Assembly (NCBI RefSeq): GCF_036855935.1
Contig: NZ_JASPFK010000001.1
Coordinates: 2,792,501-2,856,500, forward strand
Length of the DNA: 64,000 bases
DNA from: Sphingomonas sp. LR60
Lineage (GTDB): Bacteria > Pseudomonadota > Alphaproteobacteria > Sphingomonadales > Sphingomonadaceae
Direction: 5' to 3'
Below, in pieces: positions 57,335-64,000 of the stretch (position 1 is the first letter of the stretch; the number at the start of each line of letters is the position of its first letter). Position numbers and translations under genes: made by a program. The notes beneath the pieces are model-generated. The model had not been told where the DNA came from, did no database searches, and was given only the letters and a program-made list of their open reading frames with translations.

Positions 57335-58140
57335 ACGAGCGCGGCGACTTCCTGACGCGGATCGCGGCACGGGCGGTGGGCGACGGCGCGCGGGTGGAGC
57401 CGCGGCTGGCGTCGCGGTTCGAGGATGACGGTGGCGGTGCAGTGGTCGAGCAGGTCGCCGAGATGTCGGCGGCGACGCTCGACGGGTCGGCGGAGACGTG
57501 GCCCGCGGCGGTGCTGTACCGCGTACCGCCGGCGCCGGCAGCGCGCGATGAAGCCACGGTCGCGCCCACGCGGCCGGCCGTGCACGACGCAGCGCCGGCA
57601 CCGCGCGGCGCGGCGCCGGCAACCACGACGCCGGCGACAGCGCCGGTTGCGGCACCGCGACCGGCACCCGCCGCACCGGACGCCGCCGCCGCGTCACTGG
57701 CGAAGGCCGCGCCGCCGGTCGATGCGCCGGCGCTCGCCGCGCCACGCGCGCCGGATCGGATGCGCGTGGATCGGACGCCGATCATGGCCGGCGTTCGCAC
57801 CCCCACATCGCCGCCGGCCCCGCCGCGCGCCGGTCACGCACCGGTCGAGCCGCGCATCGTCATGCTCGTGCCGCGGGCGGACGCGGCGCCGATGCCGGGG
57901 CTGCACACGCCCGCAAACGCCCGCGGCGCTGCATCGCCCGCGATGCCGGTGTTCGGGATGGCGCGCCACACCGCGGCGACGAGCGCGTCACCCGCGCCGC
58001 CGGTCGTCAACATCACGATCGGGCGGATCGACGTGCGCGCGCCCGCCGCAGCGCCCGCTGCGACCCGACCGGCCTCGCCGCGCGCCGCCGCGCCGCAGAC
58101 GCTCGGCGACTATCTGCGCGGGCGGGACGGCGCGCGGTGA
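57331..58140 (+). CDS. Pro/Ala-rich eCIS-associated protein
   Basis: A 269-residue low-complexity protein. An N-terminal short ordered part (NERGDFLTRIAARAVGDGARVEPRLASRFED) is followed by ~170 residues dominated by Ala and Pro, and a conserved end, VVNITIGRIDVRAPAA, then LGDYLRGRDG. The ITIGRIDVRA and DYLRGR pieces recur in proteins at this position in other eCIS loci, as far as I recognise. Possibly a flexible assembly or linker factor. Overlaps neighbours on both sides. Confidence 0.6.
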   Translation: MNERGDFLTRIAARAVGDGARVEPRLASRFEDDGGGAVVEQVAEMSAATLDGSAETWPAAVLYRVPPAPAARDEATVAPTRPAVHDAAPAPRGAAPATTTPATAPVAAPRPAPAAPDAAAASLAKAAPPVDAPALAAPRAPDRMRVDRTPIMAGVRTPTSPPAPPRAGHAPVEPRIVMLVPRADAAPMPGLHTPANARGAASPAMPVFGMARHTAATSASPAPPVVNITIGRIDVRAPAAAPAATRPASPRAAAPQTLGDYLRGRDGAR

Positions 58141-59375
58141 GCAACGCGCGCGCGATCGCCGCGACCACCGCGACGCTGCGCAACCTGTTGCTGGGGCAGG
58201 TGCCGCAGATCGACGTCGACCTTGCCGACCTGGACGTGACGACCCAGCCGCCCGATCTGGCGCGCAAGGGCGTGACGAAGGCGCAGCTGAACCTGTTCCT
58301 GTTCGAGACGCAGGTGGCGGCGGCGTGGCGCAACCACGACCTGCCCGCGCAGGTACGCGCCGGCGAGACGGGCACACCGCCGCTGGCGCTGAACCTGCAC
58401 TATCTGCTGACCGCTTACGGGCGCGGCGAATCGGACAATGACGCCACCAGCCACCGCGCGCTGGGCAGTGCGATGGGCCTGCTGCACGATCACGCGCTGC
58501 TCGGCAGTGCGGAGATCGCCGCGGCGCTGGCCGGCAATGACCTGGACCGGCAGATCGAGCGCATCCGCATCACGCCGCGCGCGATGAGCATCGAGGAATT
58601 GTCGAAGCTCTGGACGATCTTCCAGACGCCGTACCGCATCTCGGTCGCCTATGAGGTGGGCGTCGTGCTGATCGACAGCCGGCGGCCGGTGCGCGCGCCG
58701 TTGCCGGTGCTGACGCGCGGGGCGGACGACCGCGGCCCGGTCGCCGCGGCCGGGCTGCTGCCGATGCTGGAGGCGGTGCGGCCGCCCCGCGCGCAGCCCG
58801 CGCTGCGGCTGGGCGAGGAAGCGCTGGTGACCGGCGCGAACCTGACCACGCGCGACACGGTGGCGGTGGTCGCCAGCGCGCTGAACGCGGTCGCGATCGA
58901 ACTGCCGCTGACCGGCGGGGCGGCGGGTGTCGGCGTGCGGATCGACGACGATGCGGCGGCCATGGCGCGCTGGCACCCCGGCTGGCATCTGCTCAGCCTG
59001 CGCCAGACGCGCGCAGGGGTGCCGCCGCTGTCCAGCAACGCGCTGCCGCTCGCGATCGCGCCGCGGATCGTGGTCGACCCGCTGACCGCCACCGCCGGCG
59101 ACGTCGCGCTGACCGTCACCTGTACGCCGCGGCTGCGCGACGGGCAGCGCGCCGTGCTGATCCTCGGCGACCGGCAGGTCGCGCCGGACACGGTGACGAC
59201 GCCGGCCGATACCACGCAGCCGTCGACGCTGGGCTTCACCGTGCCGCAGGTCGGCGCTGCGGGTTCCTATGTCGTCCGGCTGCGCGTCGACGGCGTAGAC
59301 AGCATTCCGGTGGTCGCGTCCGGCACGCCGCCGCTGCCGGCGTTCGACCCCGCACAGACGCTGGTGGTGTCATGA
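58137..59375 (+). CDS. Pvc16/DUF4255-family eCIS protein (tube terminator-like)
   Basis: A 412-residue protein starting at GTG 58137. The N-terminal ~190 residues match the Pvc16_N (DUF4255) domain: IAATTATLRNLLLGQV, KAQLNLFLFETQVAAAWRN, LALNLHYLLTAYG, LGSAMGLLHDH, LSKLWTIFQTPYRISVAYEV. In Afp/PVC particles this protein caps the tube. The C-terminal ~200 residues form Ig/TIG-like beta domains (GEEALVTGANLTTRDTVAV; VVRLRVDGVDSIPV). Overlaps both neighbours by 4 bases. Confidence 0.85.
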   Translation: MSNARAIAATTATLRNLLLGQVPQIDVDLADLDVTTQPPDLARKGVTKAQLNLFLFETQVAAAWRNHDLPAQVRAGETGTPPLALNLHYLLTAYGRGESDNDATSHRALGSAMGLLHDHALLGSAEIAAALAGNDLDRQIERIRITPRAMSIEELSKLWTIFQTPYRISVAYEVGVVLIDSRRPVRAPLPVLTRGADDRGPVAAAGLLPMLEAVRPPRAQPALRLGEEALVTGANLTTRDTVAVVASALNAVAIELPLTGGAAGVGVRIDDDAAAMARWHPGWHLLSLRQTRAGVPPLSSNALPLAIAPRIVVDPLTATAGDVALTVTCTPRLRDGQRAVLILGDRQVAPDTVTTPADTTQPSTLGFTVPQVGAAGSYVVRLRVDGVDSIPVVASGTPPLPAFDPAQTLVVS

Positions 59376-61422
59376 GCGAGATCGACCGCTGGTTGTCCGC
59401 CAACAACCGCTATCTCGACGGCGAGTTGAAGGCGCTGCGCGCGCGGCTGGCGGCGCGTGCCGACCAGCCGTTGCCAGTGCCGGTCGCCGCGACCGTGCGC
59501 CCGTTTTCCGCCACGCTGCAACGCTGGTTCCGCCCGCATGCAACGACGCCGGCCGCCGAGCCGGTCGCCCCCCGGTCGACAGCGTCGCCGGCCCCGTCAC
59601 CGGCGAGGACGCGCCGGAGGCAAGCGCGAAATATGTGCCCGCGCTGGTGGTGCTGAGCCAGCGACTGGGGCTGAGCGAGTTCGAGCGGCAGGTGCTGCTG
59701 ATGTGCGCGGCGATGGAATTCGACACCGGTTTCGGCGCGCTATGTTCGCGCACGCTGTCCGGCGCGCAACAGGACGGGCCGACCTTCGCGCTGGCGCTGG
59801 CAACGCTAGACGATCCGGCGTGGGACGTGATGTCGCCGGAACGACCGCTGCGCTACTGGCGGTTGATCGACATCCATCAACCGGGCGCAACCGCGCTGGT
59901 GACCAGCCCGCTACGCGCCGACGAGCGGATCGTCAATTACATCAAGGGCCTGAACTATCTCGACGATCGGCTGTCGCCGCTGGTCGCGATCGTCGGCGCG
60001 GACGACGGGGCGGGCGCGCTGCCGCCCAGCCATGCCGCGACCGCCGATGCGATCGTCGCACAGCTGGCGGACGGCGCGCGGCCGCCGCTGTTCCGGCTGA
60101 GCGGGCGCTGTGCGGCGGGCAAGCTGGAGATCGCGCGCAGCGTCGCGACGCAGATGGGGATGACGCTGTACCGGCTGCGCGCGGACGGCATCCCGGCGGC
60201 ACTGGCCGAGAACCAGACGTTCGTGCGGCTGTGGCAGCGCGAGGCGGCGCTGTTGCCGATCGCGCTATACGTCGATGCCGAGGATGCCGAGGCGGCGCAC
60301 CTGCCGGCAGTGGCGCGGTTGCTGGACAGTCTGGCCGGGCTGGTGTTCGTCGCGGCGGCCGGCGCGACACCGCCGCTGACGCGGCCGGCGGTATCCCATG
60401 CGGTCGACAAGCCGTTGCCCGCGGAACAGCAACAATTGTGGCTCGCCGCGCTGGGCACGGGCGGCGCGACGCAGGCGGCGCTGTTGACCGGGCAGTTCGA
60501 TCTGGACGGCGCGCGCATCCGGGCGATCGCGGCGGAGGCGGGCGAGGACGAAGCGGCCTTGTGGTCGGCCGCGCTGCACGAGACGCGGCCGGCGCTGGAC
60601 ACGCTGGCGCAGGCGATCGTGCCCAAGGCGCGGTGGGGCGACATCGAATTGCCGGTGCGCGAGCGCGCGCAACTGGCCGAAATCGCCGCGCAGGTCCGCC
60701 ATCGCAGCGCGGTGTACGACGATTGGGGCTTTCGCGCGCGGCTGAACCGGGGGCTGGGGATCAGCGTGCTGTTCGCGGGCGACAGCGGCACCGGCAAGAC
60801 GATGGCGGCCGAGGCGCTGGCCGGCGAGCTGAACCTGCTGCTGTATCGCATCGACCTGTCGGGGGTGGTCAGCAAGTTCATCGGCGAAACCGAGAAGAAC
60901 CTGCGCACGCTGTTCGACGCGGCCGAGGACGGCGGCGCGGTGCTGTTCTTCGACGAGGCCGACGCGCTGTTCGGCAAGCGCAGCGAGGTGAACGACAGCC
61001 ACGACCGCTATGCCAATATCGAGGTTAATTACCTGTTGCAGCGGATGGAGAGCTATCGCGGGCTGGCGATCCTGACGACCAACATGAAGGCGTCGCTGGA
61101 TCAGGCGTTCGTGCGGCGGCTGCGCTTCATCGTCAACTTCCCCTTCCCCGGCGCCCCCGAGCGCACGGAAATCTGGCGCAAGGTGTTCCCCGCGGCCGTC
61201 GACACGAGCGCGCTGGATTTCGCACGCCTGGCGCGGCTGAACGTGACCGGCGGCAACATCCACAATATCGCGCTGAACGCCGCCTTCGCCGCCGCCGCGG
61301 CGGGGGGCGCGCTGACCATGCCGGTGGTGCTGGAGGCGGCGCGGCGCGAGTTCCTGAAGGTCGACAAGCCAATCAACGAGAGCGATTTCCGCTGGCTGGA
61401 ACCGGTGGAGGACACCGCATGA
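59372..61422 (+). CDS. eCIS AAA+ ATPase (Afp15-like), frameshifted in this sequence
   Basis: About 683 residues when repaired. The N-terminus (SEIDRWLSANNRYLDGELKALRARL) and the rest (VPALVVLSQRLGLSEFERQVLLMCAAMEFDTGF onward, core only) are joined by adding one C in the C-run at about 59567-59572. The C-terminal AAA module has Walker A GDSGTGKT (~residue 470), Walker B VLFFDEADALFG (~526) and arginine finger AFVRRLRF. It belongs to the ATPases present in most eCIS operons and absent from phages; it is thought to act in particle assembly or cargo loading. Confidence 0.85.
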
Positions 61423-61637
61423 TCGTCAACCTGCACATCGATCGGCTGGTGGTCGAAGCGCATGACGCGCGCGCGCCGGATGATGCGGCAGTGCGGGCGG
61501 CGGTAGCGGCGGCGCTGGCGCGGCAGTTGACGGACGACGCGTTGCCGGGGGCGGGAACGCCGGGCGTCGCGACGCCGGCGGACGCGGCGCTGGGCGGGCG
61601 GATCGGTGCGGCGATCGTCGCGGAACTCGGCCGATGA
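61419..61637 (+). CDS. Short conserved eCIS protein before DUF4157 genes
   Basis: A 72-residue protein: IVNLHIDRLVVEAHDA followed by an Ala-rich helical region and a hydrophobic end GGRIGAAIVAELG. Short proteins with an LHIDRLVLDG-like start commonly precede DUF4157 genes in eCIS operons. Function unknown. Overlaps the ATPase and the first DUF4157 gene by 4 bases each. Confidence 0.65.
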   Translation: MIVNLHIDRLVVEAHDARAPDDAAVRAAVAAALARQLTDDALPGAGTPGVATPADAALGGRIGAAIVAELGR

Positions 61638-62764
61638 AGCGCGCGCACGCCACGGCGACGACGTGGACGCCACCTGCGACGCTGGCGGTGCAGCGCAAAT
61701 GCGCGTGCGGGACGCATGTGCCGGGTGGCGGACACTGTACGGCGTGCGCGGCGGCCGGTCACGCGGTGCCGCTGCCGTCGGGCGGCGGACGCGCGATCGA
61801 GCCGAGGGTGCGCGCGGAGATGGAGGCAGGCTTCGGGCGCAGCTTCGCCGGCGTGCGGGTGCACGACCGCGCGGACAGCCATGCCGCCGCGCGCGACATG
61901 GACGCGCGCGCCTTCACGGTCGGGCAGGCGATCCACTTCGCGGCGGGGGAATATGCGCCGTCGCTGCCCGGCGGGAAGCGGCTGCTGGCGCACGAGCTGG
62001 CGCATACCGTGCAGCAGCGCGGGCTGTCGGGCGGTGTGCAGCGCGTCGCCGGCCATGTCGCGGATGTCGGCCCTCTGGAGGCCGAGGCGGATCGTGCGGC
62101 GGCGCAGGTGCTGGCCGGCGGCACGGCGCAGGTCACCGGCGCGGCGGGGATGCTGGCGCCGCAACGGCAGGCGGGCGGCGCGACGGCCGCGCCGCCGAAG
62201 GTCGTCCCGCCGGTCACGCCGACCGCGAAGCAGCAGGGCGTGATCGACACCGCGCGCAAGGCCGCGGCGATCCGCACGCAGATCGCGCGCTTCCGGGCCA
62301 GCGGCATCGAGGGCGCGGCGCAGGCGGCGGCGGCGCGCGCGCTGGCGAAGATCAAGTTCGTTTGGGCCGATCCCAACATGGAGCAGATCGACGACATCCT
62401 GGCCGGGATGGGCGGCGGGCTGATCAGCGTGTCGGTGCAGGTGGGCGGCGCGGGCGATTCCGAGTGCAGGGCGCGCGGCGGCTATGTCCGCGATCATCGC
62501 GCGCCGATCGTGCTGTGCCCGGCGTTCTTCACGTCCGGCCCCGAGCAGCAGATCCGCACGATGATCCACGAGATGGCGCACGTCAAAGGGATCGGCAAGG
62601 CGGATGTCACCGAAGGTTATTTCATGACGTTCGACTGTACCGAAAAGGGCGACTTCACCGCGGCGGACAGCTGGGCCAATTACGTCCATTGCCTGAGCGG
62701 GCAGACCCCCGACAAGCCCGACGACATCACCGGCAAAGCGCCCGCGAAAGGCGCGACGCCGTGA
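61634..62764 (+). CDS. DUF4157 eCIS core protein with C-terminal M35-like metallopeptidase
   Basis: A 376-residue protein. Residues 19-40 form a Cys-rich, zinc-ribbon-like head (VQRKCACGTHVPGGGHCTAC). Residues ~50-135 are the DUF4157 (eCIS core) domain: VRAEMEAGFGRSFAGVRVHD and the metalloprotease motif HELAH (120-124). The C-terminal domain carries a second zincin motif, HEMAH (~312-316), followed by GYF and ADSWANY (~344-350), the order seen in aspzincin/M35 Lys-specific endopeptidases. I infer a toxin-type cargo, processed or loaded through its DUF4157 part. Overlaps neighbours by 4 bases. Confidence 0.75.
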   Translation: MKRAHATATTWTPPATLAVQRKCACGTHVPGGGHCTACAAAGHAVPLPSGGGRAIEPRVRAEMEAGFGRSFAGVRVHDRADSHAAARDMDARAFTVGQAIHFAAGEYAPSLPGGKRLLAHELAHTVQQRGLSGGVQRVAGHVADVGPLEAEADRAAAQVLAGGTAQVTGAAGMLAPQRQAGGATAAPPKVVPPVTPTAKQQGVIDTARKAAAIRTQIARFRASGIEGAAQAAAARALAKIKFVWADPNMEQIDDILAGMGGGLISVSVQVGGAGDSECRARGGYVRDHRAPIVLCPAFFTSGPEQQIRTMIHEMAHVKGIGKADVTEGYFMTFDCTEKGDFTAADSWANYVHCLSGQTPDKPDDITGKAPAKGATP

Positions 62765-64000
62765 CCGCGCAGCAGCACGCCACACGCACCGCGCCGCCGC
62801 CGACGCAGCGCGCGGCGCTGTCGATCCAGCGCAAGTGCGGCGCGTGCGGCACGCACACGCCCGGCGGCGAGGCGTGCACCGACTGCCGCCGCAAGAGGCC
62901 GCCGCTGCAACCGCGGCTGGCGATCGGCCCGGTCGACGATCCTTACGAGCGCGAGGCGGACCGCGTCGCGGCGCGGGTGCTCGCCGATCCGGTGTCGCCG
63001 CGCGCCGGCCGCGTCGCGCCGCGGATCCAGCGGTTCGCCGGCGCACATGCCGCACCGGCAGCGCAAGCGCCGGCGAGCGTCGACGCGGCGCTGCACGAGG
63101 CAGGCAGTGCGCTGGACGGTGCCACGCGCGCCGACATGCAGGCGCGCTTTGGCCACGATTTCTCGGGGGTGCGCGTGCACAGCGGCACGGCGGCGGCACG
63201 GTCGGCGGCGGAGATCGGCGCGCTCGCCTATACCGTCGGCAGCGACATCGTGTTCGCCGCCGGGCGCTTCGCACCGGCGACGGCGGACGGGCGCACGCTG
63301 CTGGCGCACGAGCTGACGCATGTCGTTCAGCAAGGAGGCGGGCAGCAAGGAGGCGGGCAGCAGGGCGGCGGGCGGATCGTGCAGCGCTCGCTGGACGGCT
63401 GCCGCGCCATGCTGGCCGCGCCCAGCCCGGTCAGCCTGATATCGGGAAGCGTGGTACACGCGATCATCGGCCGCGATTTCCAGTCGCGCGTGAAGGGCGC
63501 GGTGCAGATCGCCATTCCCGGCGCCTCGGCCGGGGCGCTGCGCTCGCAGGGGATCTGCGGCGGCGACGACAAGGTCATCAAGCCGCAGTTGACCGGCGGC
63601 GGCGCCGGGCTGGGGTTTCCCGATCTGGCGGTGCTCGGCCCGACCGGCGTGTTGCAGGTCGCGGAGATCAAACCGGCTGTGGTGCCGTGCCTGATCGACG
63701 GCGAGGAACAGCTGCTGCGCTACATCGACCAGGGCAATGCGCGCGACGACGCGCAGGCGGCGTGGCGCGCGGTACAGGGGATCAAGGTGGTGTCGCCGAT
63801 GCTGCCGGGCAGCTACACGCCGCCGGACCTGGCGCTGGCGCTGCCGAACGGCACCGCGGCGCGGCTGCGCACCAATTGGTGTGCGCCAGGGCTGATGGGC
63901 TATACCGTCGAGGTCACCGGGCGAAAGCAGCGCGCCAAGCAGGAACAGAAGAAGAAGGTTCCAGTGCCGGCACCCAGGACGATGCCCGTGCCCAAGACGT
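62761..64000 (+). CDS. DUF4157 protein with PD-(D/E)XK nuclease-like C-terminus (runs off window)
   Basis: 413 codons visible from GTG 62761, with no stop before the window ends. The head is IQRKCGACGTHTPGGEACTDC. A proregion with DDPYEREADRVAARVL is followed by the DUF4157 core: MQARFGHDFSGVRVHSG and HELTH (183-187). Next is a Gly/Gln linker with repeated GGGQQ (192-205). The C-terminal domain has FPDLAVLGPTGVLQVAEIK (PD at 287-288, EIK at 302-304) and EEQLLRYID with a QxxxY pattern, together the PD-(D/E)XK nuclease signature. Likely a second eCIS cargo, a DNase-type toxin; the nuclease call is from motif only. The extreme visible C-terminus is Lys/Pro-rich. Confidence 0.7.
   Translation, partial: MTAQQHATRTAPPPTQRAALSIQRKCGACGTHTPGGEACTDCRRKRPPLQPRLAIGPVDDPYEREADRVAARVLADPVSPRAGRVAPRIQRFAGAHAAPAAQAPASVDAALHEAGSALDGATRADMQARFGHDFSGVRVHSGTAAARSAAEIGALAYTVGSDIVFAAGRFAPATADGRTLLAHELTHVVQQGGGQQGGGQQGGGRIVQRSLDGCRAMLAAPSPVSLISGSVVHAIIGRDFQSRVKGAVQIAIPGASAGALRSQGICGGDDKVIKPQLTGGGAGLGFPDLAVLGPTGVLQVAEIKPAVVPCLIDGEEQLLRYIDQGNARDDAQAAWRAVQGIKVVSPMLPGSYTPPDLALALPNGTAARLRTNWCAPGLMGYTVEVTGRKQRAKQEQKKKVPVPAPRTMPVPKT

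Noticed and set aside
54299..61422. Type VI secretion system
   Set aside because: A single phage-type sheath protein rather than TssB/TssC, no TssJLM membrane complex, and the ATPase is not ClpV-like.
61373..63274. A 633-codon leftward frame antisense to the DUF4157 genes
   Set aside because: Arg/Ala-rich shadow without any motif.
49984..64000. Reading the sheath/tube/endolysin genes as a prophage
   Set aside because: No capsid, portal, terminase or integrase is linked, while the AAA+ ATPase, Pvc16-like protein and two DUF4157 proteins are eCIS markers.

Overview
The window looks like a chromosomal segment of a Sphingomonas-type alphaproteobacterium. The evidence is high GC throughout, three large TonB-dependent receptors, a PEPxxWA-type sorting signal, oxidative sulfonate/sulfite genes, and paired MarR/LysR/TetR-controlled scavenging loci. 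No rRNA, tRNA or CRISPR array was seen.

Layout. Positions 1-9059 hold a sulfonate-sulfur locus. A leftward operon runs aldo/keto reductase, SsuA-, SsuC- and SsuB-like importer, nitroreductase, SsuD-like flavin monooxygenase, SoxC-like sulfite dehydrogenase. It is divergent from a TonB-dependent receptor, across a region with two tandem inverted repeats. An integrase (9320-9952) is followed by a BASS-type symporter and an FAD amine oxidase (leftward). Then comes a peptide-scavenging locus (12776-21303): MarR regulator, M24 peptidase, alpha/beta hydrolase, TonB receptor, M20 peptidase. Positions 21485-29004 carry rsgA and several small regulator/enzyme pairs. Positions 29336-33161 carry a DUF2946 / TonB receptor / PepSY metal-uptake cassette that ends at an IS1182-type element.

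Positions 34608-49020 are bounded by two similar, same-orientation IS6-family elements. Between them lie an MFS exporter, an XdhC-type maturation factor, a periplasmic PaoABC-type molybdenum aldehyde oxidoreductase, a second PaoC-like subunit, an isochorismatase-fold hydrolase, an SMP-30-like lactonase, two hydroxynitrile-lyase-like cupins and a LysR regulator. This has the shape of an IS6 pseudo-compound transposon carrying an aldehyde-oxidation pathway. Beyond it lie a gene cut by the right IS6 copy (EamA), a PEP-CTERM remnant and a third IS6 end fragment.

Positions 49984-64000 are the most interesting part: one side of an extracellular contractile injection system (eCIS). Rightward genes encode sheath, tube, a baseplate-type zinc protein, a Pro/Ala-rich protein, a Pvc16-like protein, an AAA+ ATPase, a short conserved protein and two DUF4157 proteins. 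One DUF4157 protein has a C-terminal M35-like metallopeptidase; the other has a PD-(D/E)XK nuclease-like C-terminus. Divergent from these is a leftward cassette: a polytopic membrane protein, a three-domain endolysin (amidase, peptidoglycan-binding, GH24 lysozyme), a small lipoprotein and a small hydrophobic protein. I infer this is a dedicated release (lysis) module.

A caution applies to the whole window. About ten genes are interrupted or fused by what is in every case a one-base deletion, often in a C/G run. This pattern points to base-calling errors rather than gene decay, so split or fused products should be read with the repair described in each entry.
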